Assembly (NCBI RefSeq): GCF_031846525.1
Contig: NZ_JAVRHM010000020.1
Coordinates: forward strand, 1-64,000
Direction: 5' to 3'
DNA length: 64,000 nucleotides
From: Autumnicola patrickiae
GTDB lineage: Bacteria > Bacteroidota > Bacteroidia > Flavobacteriales > Flavobacteriaceae
How positions within the stretch are numbered: position 1 is the first letter of the stretch; each line of letters begins with the position of its first letter. Positions 26,352 to 36,424 of the stretch are shown piece after piece. Position numbers and translations under genes: made by a program. A model generated the notes under the pieces. It worked only from the letters and a program-made list of their open reading frames with translations. It had not been told where the DNA came from and searched no databases.

Positions 26352-29300
26352 TTAAAATCCTAGTTGAAGTCCAAATGTAATGGAAGTAGGCTGAGGATAT
26401 AATCCTCTATCTATACCAAGACCTCCGGTGCCTTGTTGTAAAACGTTATCAACACCAATTTCGGGATCAAGACCTGAATAATCGGTCAAGGTAATAAGGT
26501 TCTGCCCACTGAGGTATATTCTTAAATTTGCAAGTGAGTCACCAAACATTCCTTCATCAAAAGTATAACCTATATTTAAATTCTTAAGCCTGGTATAAGA
26601 ACCATCTTCTATAAAACGATCTGATGCATTCAGGTTTTGTGGAGCACCCAAAGCACGTGGGATTGTATTTGATGTACCCTCACCAGTCCAACGATCAAGA
26701 ACAGCAACTCCACTATTAAATAATCTTGGCATTCCTTGAAGGTCATACAAGTTAGTGTTATAAATTTCCTGTCCATATGCTCCCTGAACAAATACTGAAA
26801 TATCAAAACTCTTGTATTGAGCGCTTAAATTAAGACCCAGAGTAACTGAAGGGTAAGGATTACCTATAACCGTTCTGTCGGCAGCATTTATAGCACCATC
26901 ACCATTAATATCCACAAAACGTACATCTCCCGGTTGCACCGCCTCCTGATCTGGATTGGCTGTTAACACTTCATCTACTTCTGCCTGATTTTGATAAATT
27001 CCATCAGTCCTTAAGCCATAGAAATGAAATAAAGGTTCTCCTACTGAAATTCTGGTAAGATATTCGTTTTCAAAAAATCCTCCCTGAACCTGATCAAGAC
27101 TTCCAATAGAAAGTACCTCATTCCTGGTAGTACCAAGGTTTAAATTCGCAGACCAGGTGAAATCACCTTCATAATCGTTATATCCAAGATCAACCTCAAA
27201 TCCATCTGTTTCAACAGATCCAACGTTGGAAGCAATAGTAGGAACATTATAACCTAAACTAAGTGGTAATGGTAATTCATAAAGAAGATCATCACTTGTA
27301 TTATTATAATATTCTAAGGATAAGGTGAAGGCATTATTAAAAATCCCTAAATCTAACCCAATATTCTTCATAGTTACTTCCTCCCATTTAAGATTAGGAT
27401 TGGGAAGTCCCTCGGCGGTGGTACCTTGTAAGGCAGCACCTCCAAATGGATAAATAAAACTTGTAACTAAAGTGGAAGCATAACGGTAGTTTCCAATCTG
27501 GTCGTTACCGGTTGTACCCCAACTACCTCTAATCTTCAAGTTATTTATGTCTGAATCCTGCAAAAATTCCTCTTTGGCAACATTCCATCCTGCAGCAATA
27601 GACCAGAAAGTACCCCAACGATTATTAGCACCAAAACGTGTGGATGCATCTCTACGCAAAGAACCTGCTAAAAGGTATTTTTGATCAAAGTTATAATTCA
27701 CACGACCTAAAAATCCGACTCTCCTGTATTCTGAAGAAGCTGAAGACAGTCCAGCTTGATTTAAAGAAACTTCTTCTACATCATCTGTAATAGGGTTCTG
27801 ACTGCTTGCGTTTAGACTCTCACTATCAACCCTCTGATCTTCTGCTAAAGCTAAAAGTTCGAAGTTGTGCAAATCTGCAATTTGGAACTTATAGTTCAAA
27901 CTATTTGTAAGGGTAAGGGATTGGTTAGTACCACTGTTTTTGGTGATTTGAGCAAAAGCAAATTGATGAGTACCACCGTTACTATCATCATTATAAGAAG
28001 GAATAAAATTATCGTTATTAAACTTATAATAATCTAAACCAGCCTGAGTCTTGAAAACAAGTCCATCAAGTATTTCATATTCAGCGAAAAGACTACCTAA
28101 AATAGTTATTCCTTTATTTTCAGCACTTCCTATTGTTTGGACCCGAACCGGGTTTGCAGCATCCTGACCATCTAACGCAGAGTTTGGACCCTGGAACCCA
28201 CCTCTGTTTTCAGGATTATAAACAGCTAAATAAGGAGCAGATTTTATAGCGTGCTCCAATATAGATCTACCACCATCTTCTCTTTCAGGATTTTGTACAG
28301 TTAAAGCCACATTCATGGTCTGTCCAAAACGAAGCTTTCCAAAATTAAAATTACTATTTGATCTAAAATTAAAACGTTCAAACTCGGTTTCAATGATTGC
28401 TCCTTCCTGATTAAGGTAACCTCCGGAAAATCTGAAATTACTGTTTTCACTACCACCGGAAAGTCCAAGGTTAACACTCCTTAAAATTCCAGTTCTGAAA
28501 ATTTCATCCTGCCAGTCTGTATCATTGTCAATAAAATCTGCATACTCTGGATTGGTAATACGCTCTGGAGTAGTCTCTGTTATCTCTCTCGCATATTGAA
28601 TATATTGGTCGCGGTCTAAAACATCATAACGATTACTGTTAAACTGCACACCAGAATAAGAATCTAAGCTTAACTGAGCTTTTTGAGAAGCTTTTCCAGA
28701 TTTTGTGGTAACAAGTACAACACCATTTGCACCTCTTGAACCATAAACAGCTGTAGTAGAAGCATCTTTTAAAACCTGAATGTTCTCAATATCATTAGGG
28801 TTAAGACTACCCAATCCACCTGCTATAATACCATCAATAACATATAAAGGATCATTATTGTTAGGAGAGGCCAATCCTCTAATCCTTACTGCCGGTGAGT
28901 TACCAGGAGATCCTGAGTTAATAACTGTAACACCTGAAGCACGTCCCTGAAGCGCCTGCTCTGCAGTTGCTACTGGCAAAGCGTTTATCTCTTCAGTATC
29001 TATAGATGAAATAGCTCCGGTAACTTCAGCTCTTGACTGTGTACCGTAACCTACAACTATAACATCATCCAATGATTGTGCATCGGCAACCATATTTACA
29101 TCAATAACAGACCGATCATTAATTGCAACTTGTTGTGTCTGGTAGCTGATGTAGCTAAACACAAGTCGGGCATCCTGCCCTAAATCTTCTTCCACTTCAA
29201 GAGTATAATTTCCATCAAAATCTGTGGTAGTACCTGTGGTTGTTCCTTCTAATACTACGTTAACTCCGGGAAGCGGACCATTTTCATCAGTAACTGTTCC

Positions 29301-29384
29301 TGTTATAATTTCCTGGGCCGAAATAAAGCCAACGCAAAGGAAACATAGAAAAAACAGAGTACTTTTAAAGTAATTTTCTTTCAT
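26352..29384 (-). CDS. susC: SusC/RagA family TonB-dependent outer membrane transporter
   Basis: The ATG at 29384 is preferred: it gives 1010 residues with signal 'LFFLCFLCVGFISA', whereas the longer frame to 29498 adds an unlikely leader. After the signal a CarboxypepD_reg-like domain ('ITGTVTDENGPLPGVNVVLE') precedes the TonB plug, with the SusC signature 'IQVLKDASTTAVYGSRGANG'. A large beta-barrel follows, ending 'TSITFGLQLGF' with terminal Phe. It imports oligosaccharides with energy from TonB, with SusD (12 bp downstream) as capture lid. A possible promoter lies at 29413-29443. Confidence 0.94.
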   Translation of the reverse strand: MKENYFKSTLFFLCFLCVGFISAQEIITGTVTDENGPLPGVNVVLEGTTTGTTTDFDGNYTLEVEEDLGQDARLVFSYISYQTQQVAINDRSVIDVNMVADAQSLDDVIVVGYGTQSRAEVTGAISSIDTEEINALPVATAEQALQGRASGVTVINSGSPGNSPAVRIRGLASPNNNDPLYVIDGIIAGGLGSLNPNDIENIQVLKDASTTAVYGSRGANGVVLVTTKSGKASQKAQLSLDSYSGVQFNSNRYDVLDRDQYIQYAREITETTPERITNPEYADFIDNDTDWQDEIFRTGILRSVNLGLSGGSENSNFRFSGGYLNQEGAIIETEFERFNFRSNSNFNFGKLRFGQTMNVALTVQNPEREDGGRSILEHAIKSAPYLAVYNPENRGGFQGPNSALDGQDAANPVRVQTIGSAENKGITILGSLFAEYEILDGLVFKTQAGLDYYKFNNDNFIPSYNDDSNGGTHQFAFAQITKNSGTNQSLTLTNSLNYKFQIADLHNFELLALAEDQRVDSESLNASSQNPITDDVEEVSLNQAGLSSASSEYRRVGFLGRVNYNFDQKYLLAGSLRRDASTRFGANNRWGTFWSIAAGWNVAKEEFLQDSDINNLKIRGSWGTTGNDQIGNYRYASTLVTSFIYPFGGAALQGTTAEGLPNPNLKWEEVTMKNIGLDLGIFNNAFTLSLEYYNNTSDDLLYELPLPLSLGYNVPTIASNVGSVETDGFEVDLGYNDYEGDFTWSANLNLGTTRNEVLSIGSLDQVQGGFFENEYLTRISVGEPLFHFYGLRTDGIYQNQAEVDEVLTANPDQEAVQPGDVRFVDINGDGAINAADRTVIGNPYPSVTLGLNLSAQYKSFDISVFVQGAYGQEIYNTNLYDLQGMPRLFNSGVAVLDRWTGEGTSNTIPRALGAPQNLNASDRFIEDGSYTRLKNLNIGYTFDEGMFGDSLANLRIYLSGQNLITLTDYSGLDPEIGVDNVLQQGTGGLGIDRGLYPQPTSITFGLQLGF

Positions 29385-29412
29385 ATTGATTATTTGTATT
29401 GTTAGTTGACGA

Positions 29413-29443
29413 TAAAAGTAGAAAAAATATTCTGATACGCAAC
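29413..29443 (-). promoter_or_regulatory. Possible promoter of susC
   Basis: On the minus strand GTTG is followed after 19 nt by TACTTTTA, against the Bacteroidetes consensus TTTG and TAnnTTTG. It leaves a leader of about 25 nt before the susC ATG. There are two mismatches, so this is tentative. Confidence 0.35.
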
Positions 29444-29540
29444 CGATTTCGGAAAAAAAATTAACAGAACCATAAGATTGTCCTTTGTTTAATTTCACAT
29501 CCCCAACTGCGAGCAGATTTTATTGAACTTATGATATTTC

Positions 29541-32500
29541 CTAGCGGTTTAAATCCAGATACTGCAATTCGTCATTATTTTTAACCGCAACAACAATATC
29601 TTTGTTTCGGAATCTCAAGGTTAACATATCCTTTACATCACCTGGTACAAAAAAACCACTATCTGACGCCCTGGTTTCCGTAAAGTGACCAGCTCCATCA
29701 CCTTTCAAAAACATTCCATAGCCAGCATCATTTCTGGTGGTCTCTACTTCAGACCAGAAAAGGTTTCCAGCAATTAAAGCATCTAGATTCCCATCTCCAT
29801 CATAATCATCTATTAGTATCTGATTTATTGACGAGATTTGAGCACCTGAAGGAAGCTCGTGGGGCACAAGTTTTCCGTCCCTGTTTTCAAGATAAACACT
29901 CGCAAAGGACTTAACCTGGTAGTGAAGAGAATTTTCTAATTCTTTTTCCGTGTATACATCTTCCAGGGTTGCAGTTGAAAAAGATTGATAATCTGGAAAT
30001 TTATTTTTTATTCCTGGCATTTGTTGCGAAGAACATTCCCTTCCCCTTAAAGGAAATTTTTCCCCGTCGTTATAGTAACTTAGTACAATATCCTGTTTAC
30101 TATTCTCGTCGAAGTCGTTGAAGTAGATATCAAAAGTTTCATCTTCATTAGCAGTGTATTTGTAATTGCGACCAAGGTTTCCAACCAGAAAATCCTGATC
30201 CCCATCATTATCAAAATCTCCCGCTTTTACACTCCACCACCAACCAGTAGTATCTGCTAATCCAAGGTCTTCAGAAATTTCTGTAAAGCCTTTTTCTGAA
30301 TTTTTAAAAACCCTTATAGGCATCCATTCTCCTACAACAACAATATCTTCCCAACCGTCTTGATCGATATCTACAATTTCAGCACTGGTCGCCATACCTA
30401 AAGACTGAAATTCCGGCGCTATATTTTTAGTAATATCTCGATATTTTGCTTTTCCATTTCCCCCCACGTTCTTTAAAATGTATGATTTTGCAGGTAAAGG
30501 ATAATGTCCGGGTATCAGGCGCCCCAGCACCAGAAGATCTTTCTTTCCATCTTTATCAAAGTCTGCCTCATAAACTCTTGACCCACTTGTACGCATTTCA
30601 GGTAATGCCGACTTATCCCTAACAAATTTACCCTCACCATTATTTATGTAGAGCCTGTCCTGCAGAAATTCCGAGTCAGGTTCAAATTCATTTCCACCAC
30701 TAACTACATAAATGTCATTGTATCCATCGCCATTGGCATCAAAAATCAATGCGCCTAAATCCTCATATTTTTTATCCTGTTCAAAGGCCTGACTTTGCTG
30801 CTTTTCAAAACCAGTTGCTGTCTGGAAATAAAGGCCTGCTTCATAAGTAGAAGCAGCACCAATAAAGAAATCTTCCTTACCATCTCCATTTAGATCGCCA
30901 ACTGCAGCACCCGGTCCAAATGTAGATGTTCGGTGAGGTAAAAGAATCTCTTCTTTAAAATCATCATACTCATTTTCTACATGCTTGTAAAGAGGAAAAG
31001 AAGTAGTATCCTTAATTGTTGTAAAAAGAAGGTTGCTGTTGGCAACTTCATCTTCTGATACTTCTATTGCATTTTTATGACTGAAGGTGAGTCGCTGGTT
31101 AGCATCAACATCCTTTATACTTTCAGCTTTACCATCTGGCCATACAATCTTAATTTCATCAACAACTTCGGTTTTTGCCAAACCAAAATGCAACTGGGGA
31201 GCAACAGAAGATTGAAAACCTCTTGAAAGTGTAAGTTCCTGCATTTGTTCCATTTCATCTGTCTTTACATAAGCTCTGGCTCCCAACCCGAACCGGTTTT
31301 CCTCATTACCTTCAAATTGTATCTGAACAAAATTATTATGGTCTGAACTTGTGTTTTCAAAGAAAGAAGCTTTATCATCTATATTATTAATGACAATTTC
31401 CAAATCACCGTCGTTATCCAAATCTGCATACACCACTCCGTTCGACCATCCTTCAAATTCAATTCCCCATTTTTCATTTGCTATTTCAAAAGACAGATCC
31501 CCATTATTCTGAAACATAAAATTATCAATCCTTTCAGAAGGAATGTTCAGGCTCTTCTCCAGCTGATTTTCTTCTACTACCCGCGTCTGCTTAAGGTTAT
31601 TAAAATAATCATTATTGTTAATTTCCCTTCTCGTTCCATTGGTCACAAAGAGATCTTTATGCCCATCATTATTAAAGTCGGCAAATAAAGGCCCCCAGCT
31701 CCAGTCTGTAGAAGAAGATCCTGTTATCCGGGACAAATCAGCAAAAAACGGATCCTCACCTTCAAAAACACCGGTATTTGTTTGAAGGGTATTCTGCATA
31801 TATTGATAATGGAATCCGGCATCAACGGTACTCCAGAACAAATCCGGATTCATACTTGCCATATTAGCTTTTTTCCGCCGGTTATCTTTTGCAGACATAT
31901 CGACTTGATAAATATCCAAATTTCCATCATTATTATAATCGGCAATATCCACACCCATACCATAGAAAGCAGTATGTGAAGTAGCTTCTTTAACAACCTC
32001 TCTAAAAGAACCGTCCCCGTTGTTCATGTATAAGAAATCGGGAGAACTAAAATCATTGGAAATATAAATATCCGGCCAGCCATCATTGTTTAAATCGCCC
32101 ACAGTAGCAGATAAGGTTAATCCGAAGCTTCTAACGCCGGCTTCATCGGTAACATCTGTAAACTTACCACCGTCATTGCGCAGTAAGTGATCGGATTCAA
32201 GATCACTTACATTCTTCATTTTATATTCGTAGATAAAATTTGGAGAATCAAATCGGGTTGGGGGATAATTGGCAATATAGACATCCAGATCACCATCTTT
32301 GTCATAATCGAAAAAAGTGGCCTGCACACTGTTACCAGCATCATCCAATCCATATTCCTCTGCTTTTTCTTCAAAAGTCCCGTCGCCGTTATTTATAAAA
32401 AGCTGATTATTTTTAGGCCCGAACTTTCCACCTACAGAAAGATATATATCCAGAAAACCATCGCCATTCACATCTGCCATTGTAACGCCCGTATACCAAC

Positions 32501-32855
32501 GCTCATCTCCGCCAACTCCCGCAGCCTCAGTAATATCTTCAAATTCAAGGTTGCCTTTATTCAGGTATAGTTTATTGGACACCTGGTTTCCGGTAAAGTA
32601 AAGATCCTGCAAGCCGTCATTATTGATATCCCCGGCAGCTACACCTCCCCCCATATATATATAGGAATAGCTAAAATAATTAAGGGAATCGTTTTCAGTT
32701 AAATTATTACTGAAATCGATTGCGGAACTTTCCGAAGAAATGTTATTGAAAATTTTATTTTCTGAAGTTTCAGATGCCGCCACATCCTCCTCTTGCTTAC
32801 AACTACTCAGTAAAACTAAAGTGGCAATTGCTATAATTTTTGAAAAAATATTCAT
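29541..32855 (-). CDS. FG-GAP/VCBS repeat lipoprotein with ASPIC/UnbV domain
   Basis: An 1104-residue lipoprotein (signal ending 'LVLLSSC', Cys19). It contains many FG-GAP/VCBS blades with calcium-binding loops such as 'DINNDGLQDLYF', 'DVNGDGFLDIYL', 'DYDKDGDLDVYI' and 'DFNNDGHKDLFV', arranged in two propeller-like sets. Between them (about residues 530-595) is an ASPIC/UnbV domain ('FGLGARAYVKTDEMEQMQEL' and 'KIVWPDGKAESIKDV'). Such proteins often precede or follow SusC/SusD pairs and are thought to bind glycans or proteins at the surface; they are not known to be enzymes. It is the first gene of the minus-strand block, 156 bp before the susC ATG. Confidence 0.9.
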   Translation of the reverse strand: MNIFSKIIAIATLVLLSSCKQEEDVAASETSENKIFNNISSESSAIDFSNNLTENDSLNYFSYSYIYMGGGVAAGDINNDGLQDLYFTGNQVSNKLYLNKGNLEFEDITEAAGVGGDERWYTGVTMADVNGDGFLDIYLSVGGKFGPKNNQLFINNGDGTFEEKAEEYGLDDAGNSVQATFFDYDKDGDLDVYIANYPPTRFDSPNFIYEYKMKNVSDLESDHLLRNDGGKFTDVTDEAGVRSFGLTLSATVGDLNNDGWPDIYISNDFSSPDFLYMNNGDGSFREVVKEATSHTAFYGMGVDIADYNNDGNLDIYQVDMSAKDNRRKKANMASMNPDLFWSTVDAGFHYQYMQNTLQTNTGVFEGEDPFFADLSRITGSSSTDWSWGPLFADFNNDGHKDLFVTNGTRREINNNDYFNNLKQTRVVEENQLEKSLNIPSERIDNFMFQNNGDLSFEIANEKWGIEFEGWSNGVVYADLDNDGDLEIVINNIDDKASFFENTSSDHNNFVQIQFEGNEENRFGLGARAYVKTDEMEQMQELTLSRGFQSSVAPQLHFGLAKTEVVDEIKIVWPDGKAESIKDVDANQRLTFSHKNAIEVSEDEVANSNLLFTTIKDTTSFPLYKHVENEYDDFKEEILLPHRTSTFGPGAAVGDLNGDGKEDFFIGAASTYEAGLYFQTATGFEKQQSQAFEQDKKYEDLGALIFDANGDGYNDIYVVSGGNEFEPDSEFLQDRLYINNGEGKFVRDKSALPEMRTSGSRVYEADFDKDGKKDLLVLGRLIPGHYPLPAKSYILKNVGGNGKAKYRDITKNIAPEFQSLGMATSAEIVDIDQDGWEDIVVVGEWMPIRVFKNSEKGFTEISEDLGLADTTGWWWSVKAGDFDNDGDQDFLVGNLGRNYKYTANEDETFDIYFNDFDENSKQDIVLSYYNDGEKFPLRGRECSSQQMPGIKNKFPDYQSFSTATLEDVYTEKELENSLHYQVKSFASVYLENRDGKLVPHELPSGAQISSINQILIDDYDGDGNLDALIAGNLFWSEVETTRNDAGYGMFLKGDGAGHFTETRASDSGFFVPGDVKDMLTLRFRNKDIVVAVKNNDELQYLDLNR

Positions 32856-33121
32856 TTAAGATGCTATTTATAGAGAAATGTTATTAACATTAAATTAACG
32901 GGCGTAATGTAAGAAATTCCTAATTTTTTCAGGCAAATTTTCTGAAATTATTGGATTACTATATAATCCCCAACACCAGATTAAAATTAGTACCATTTCC
33001 TCCTATGACCCTAGCAAAATGTAATATTTTGCGGATTCTAAGTTAATTAAGAAAACTTTTTAGAATAGCGTTTAAAATTTGCAAAAAAACAGCGAAAGAA
33101 TTTTTTTACTACCTTTAGTAG

Positions 33122-33469
33122 ATGCAAAAAACCTGTTTAGAATGTGGCGAGAAACTTGTAGGTCGTGAGGATAAAAAATTCTGTAGCGACCATTGCCGCA
33201 ATGCACATCATAATAAGGTAAACAAGGAAAGCAATAATCTTGTTAGGAACACCAACAATCAATTGCGCAGAAACTATCGCATTCTACAGGAATTAAACCC
33301 GGATAATAAAACAAAAACCAGCAAATCTAAATTACTGGCTAAAGGTTTTAAATTTGAATTTATAACAGGTATCTACACTACAAAGACCGGGACAGTGTAT
33401 TATTTCGTGTATGACCAGGGATATTTGCCCCTTGAAAATGACTTCTATGCGCTGGTAAAACGGAATTAG
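33122..33469 (+). CDS. Small zinc-ribbon protein of unknown function
   Basis: A 115-residue basic protein. The N-terminus 'KTCLECGEKLVGREDKKFCS' followed by 'DHCRNAHHNK' has a C-x2-C ... C-x3-C pattern, the treble-clef-like zinc ribbon common in short flavobacterial proteins. The C-terminal part ('FKFEFITGIYTTKTGTVYYF') looks beta-rich. No function is known. A -7-like box TACCTTTA ends 4 bp before the ATG, so the mRNA would be leaderless if this box is used. Its 3' end overlaps the convergent CBS gene by 4 bp. Confidence 0.75.
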   Translation: MQKTCLECGEKLVGREDKKFCSDHCRNAHHNKVNKESNNLVRNTNNQLRRNYRILQELNPDNKTKTSKSKLLAKGFKFEFITGIYTTKTGTVYYFVYDQGYLPLENDFYALVKRN

Positions 33470-33933
33470 GTTCTCCAGGTATCCCCTTTTAATTCCATTG
33501 CCGCTTTTAAAATATCGCTCTGGCTAATTTGCCCCACAAGCTTACCATCTTCGACTATGGGAAAACGGCGGTGCTTTAATTCTATAAATTTTTTAGCGGC
33601 ATCCAGCACATTCATCTTACCATCTATTGTCTCCACGTTGCAGGTCATATGTTTCTCCACCGTCAAATCTTCCATAGGCATATTATAATATCGGCTATCA
33701 CAAATCTGCTTTAGACAGTCACCTTCAGAAATAATTCCCAACAGTTCATCTTTTTCATTTACAACAGGACCTCCGGAAATCCGGTTTGCCACCAATTTGG
33801 CAATAACATCTGTTATTTTTTCTTCTTTCGTGAAAGTAATAAGCGAAGTAGTCATGTAATCTTCTACCAGTATTGGCTCCTCGACCGGTTTTTCCGGCTC
33901 AGCGCGCTTCCCCTGAAAACTTTTAATACCCAT
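33466..33933 (-). CDS. CBS-domain pair protein
   Basis: A 155-residue protein with two CBS motifs: residues ~24-80 ('VEDYMTTSLITFTKEEKITD' through 'VNEKDELLGIISEGD') and ~91-150 ('VEKHMTCNVETIDGKMNVLD' through 'VEDGKLVGQISQSDILKA'). CBS pairs bind adenine nucleotides and usually regulate a partner. Here the pair stands alone with no catalytic domain and no membrane segment, so the partner is unknown. An N-terminal basic tail 'GIKSFQGKRAEPEKP' precedes the first domain. Confidence 0.9.
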   Translation of the reverse strand: MGIKSFQGKRAEPEKPVEEPILVEDYMTTSLITFTKEEKITDVIAKLVANRISGGPVVNEKDELLGIISEGDCLKQICDSRYYNMPMEDLTVEKHMTCNVETIDGKMNVLDAAKKFIELKHRRFPIVEDGKLVGQISQSDILKAAMELKGDTWRT

Positions 33934-34068
33934 AGTTTAAGTTTTTGATTGTTAAGTAATTAAATATAGTGAAAATTTAAACAGCCTGATTGCCTGAACA
34001 AATTTTTCTTTTTTGATATAAATCTTAAGTAACTTTAGACCTCATTATAACAGCAACCTTTCCATAAT

Positions 34069-36387
34069 ATGCTGAATAGATTTTCTGCAGTTTTCGCCTT
34101 TCTTCTTATTGTACTTGCCATTTGGCTACATTATTACAGCAATCAGCCATATTATGATCCATCTGAAGCAACTCCAGAAACTGAATTTTCTACCACACGT
34201 GCTTTTTCCCATGTAGAGCAAATCGCCCAACAGCCGCATTATGTTGGAAGTGCAGCGCACAGCCGGGTACGCAACTATATCATCAACCAGCTTCAGGAAA
34301 TGGATTTACAGGTGCAGGTACAGGAAGGTTACAACCTGAATAATACCGGAGAAATGGCACGTCCTCAAAATATCCTTAGCCGTATAGAAGGCTCCGGAAG
34401 TGGAGAGGCGCTCGTGCTTATGACCCATTACGACAGTGACCCACATTCTTCTTTTGGAGCCAGCGATGCAGGTAGTGGTGTCGCAACTATCCTTGAAGGA
34501 ATAAGGGCTTTTCTTGCCGGCAACACCTCCCACGACAATGATATTATCCTGTTGTTTACAGATGCGGAAGAACTGGGCCTGAATGGCGCCGGGCTTTTTG
34601 TTAATGAGCATCCATGGGTTAAAGATGCAAAACTGGCGCTCAATTTTGAATCCCGCGGAAGTGGAGGAAATTCGTTTATGCTGCTGGAAACCAATAATAC
34701 CAATTCGGCTCTAATCAAAGCTTTTAAAGAAGCAAATCCGCAGTTTCCGGTCACTAATTCCCTCGCCTACAGCGTTTATAAAATGCTTCCCAACGATACT
34801 GACCTGACGGTATTGCGTGAGCAGGGAAACATTAACGGATTCAATTTTGCTTTTATCGATGATCATTTCGATTATCACACCGCTACAGATATCCCGGAAA
34901 ACCTCGACAAGGAGAGTCTGGCGCAACAGGGGAGTTACCTTATGCCGTTGCTCTACCATTTTAAAGATGCCGAACTTTCTCTTGATTCTACTGAAGATTT
35001 TCTCTATTTCGATCTGCCCTTCGGGAAAATAATTTCTTATCCTTTCTCGTGGATTTTTCCAATGCTACTAATTGCCGGAATTCTTTTTCTCACACTCATT
35101 ACTTATGGATTTACCACAAAACGACTAAAATTAAAGCCGGTCTTAAAAGGATTTATACCATTCTTACTAAGTCTTACAATTTCAGGAGTACTGGTGTATT
35201 TGCTTTGGCAATTCTGTTTGCTGATTTATCCCGAATATTCTGAAATGGAACAGGGATTCACCTATAACGGATATTACTACATCTACGCCTCGATTTTCCT
35301 GAGTTTAACCGTTTGTTTTTATATCTACCGGAAAACTTCTGAATCAAAATATACTGCTTCCCTGTTCGTTGCTCCGCTATTTTTCTGGCTGCTGTTATGC
35401 GCCTTGCTTGCCTTTGTGCTGAAAGGTGCCGCATATTTTATAATTCCGATTTTCTTCGGAATCTTGCAATTATTTGTGATGCTAAGGCAAAAACATCCGA
35501 ATTTGCTACTGATGGCGGTGTTGTCCTTACCGGCAATCCTCATTCTTATGCCGTTTGTTGATGCATTCCCTGTTGCTCTCGGGCTAAAAATTTTATTTGT
35601 TGCAGCGATTTTAACTGTACTTCTGTTTTCTTTACTGCTCCCTGTTTTTGGCTATTTCCGAAGAAATAAAGCGCTGGCTGTACTTTCTTTTGTTGTTTTT
35701 AATATTCTTTTCTTAATTGCTCACTTTAAATCTGATTTTTCTACGGAAAGACCAAAGCCTAACAGCCTGGTTTACCTTCTAGACGTAGATACAGATGAAG
35801 CAAGATGGTTTTCCTATGACCGTATGCCAGATGAATGGACCACAAATTATTTTGGTGAAGAGCCGGTGATCTACCCTTCAAAAATGGCCAATTTCGATAG
35901 CAAGTACGGCAGTACATTTACCTATAGGGCACCTGCGCCAAAAATAGATTTACAAGAGCCGGGCATTTTGCTTCAGTTAACTAACAGTTCTGCAAATACA
36001 AACGGTTATTCTCTGAAGATCGCTTCAAACAGAGAGGTGAACAGACTAGAACTATTTGCAGATCCTGATCTGGATTTTGAAGAATTTAAGGTAAACGGAA
36101 AGACCGCAGATCGAATTAAGCTTGGGGAAGAAAGCTTTCACGTTTTCAAAAAAAGATGGAACAAAAAATTATTACTTTATCACGCTGCCGGTAAAGATAC
36201 TTTACGAATTCATTTTAGTCTGCCAAAAGATAAAGAACCGGAATTCGTGCTTTACGAATCCAGTTATGACTTACTGGAAAATTCAGAATTAAATGTTCCT
36301 AAAAGACAGGATTGGATGATTCCGCGGCCTTTTGTGGTTAATGATGCAGTGATTATAAAGAAGACCATAAAGAGGAAAAATAATTAA
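34069..36387 (+). CDS. Membrane-bound M28 family metallopeptidase
   Basis: A 772-residue protein with one N-terminal membrane anchor ('FSAVFAFLLIVLAIWL'), a zinc peptidase domain (about 50-300), then about eight membrane helices and a soluble C-terminal domain. The M28 metal-binding residues are visible: His120 in 'MTHYDSDP', Asp133 in 'GASDAGSG', the Glu pair in 'FTDAEELG', Glu in 'NFESRGSGG', and His in 'FDYHTATDIPENLD'. This resembles the ERMP1-like aminopeptidase group. The active site should face the periplasm. The next gene starts 37 bp downstream on the same strand. Confidence 0.9.
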   Translation: MLNRFSAVFAFLLIVLAIWLHYYSNQPYYDPSEATPETEFSTTRAFSHVEQIAQQPHYVGSAAHSRVRNYIINQLQEMDLQVQVQEGYNLNNTGEMARPQNILSRIEGSGSGEALVLMTHYDSDPHSSFGASDAGSGVATILEGIRAFLAGNTSHDNDIILLFTDAEELGLNGAGLFVNEHPWVKDAKLALNFESRGSGGNSFMLLETNNTNSALIKAFKEANPQFPVTNSLAYSVYKMLPNDTDLTVLREQGNINGFNFAFIDDHFDYHTATDIPENLDKESLAQQGSYLMPLLYHFKDAELSLDSTEDFLYFDLPFGKIISYPFSWIFPMLLIAGILFLTLITYGFTTKRLKLKPVLKGFIPFLLSLTISGVLVYLLWQFCLLIYPEYSEMEQGFTYNGYYYIYASIFLSLTVCFYIYRKTSESKYTASLFVAPLFFWLLLCALLAFVLKGAAYFIIPIFFGILQLFVMLRQKHPNLLLMAVLSLPAILILMPFVDAFPVALGLKILFVAAILTVLLFSLLLPVFGYFRRNKALAVLSFVVFNILFLIAHFKSDFSTERPKPNSLVYLLDVDTDEARWFSYDRMPDEWTTNYFGEEPVIYPSKMANFDSKYGSTFTYRAPAPKIDLQEPGILLQLTNSSANTNGYSLKIASNREVNRLELFADPDLDFEEFKVNGKTADRIKLGEESFHVFKKRWNKKLLLYHAAGKDTLRIHFSLPKDKEPEFVLYESSYDLLENSELNVPKRQDWMIPRPFVVNDAVIIKKTIKRKNN

Positions 36388-36424
36388 GAACCGGAACTTC
36401 AGTGATACATAAAATTTTACAATT

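Noticed and set aside
29385..29498. Longer SusC start at 29498
   Set aside because: It would put 38 residues ahead of the signal peptide and overlap the likely promoter.
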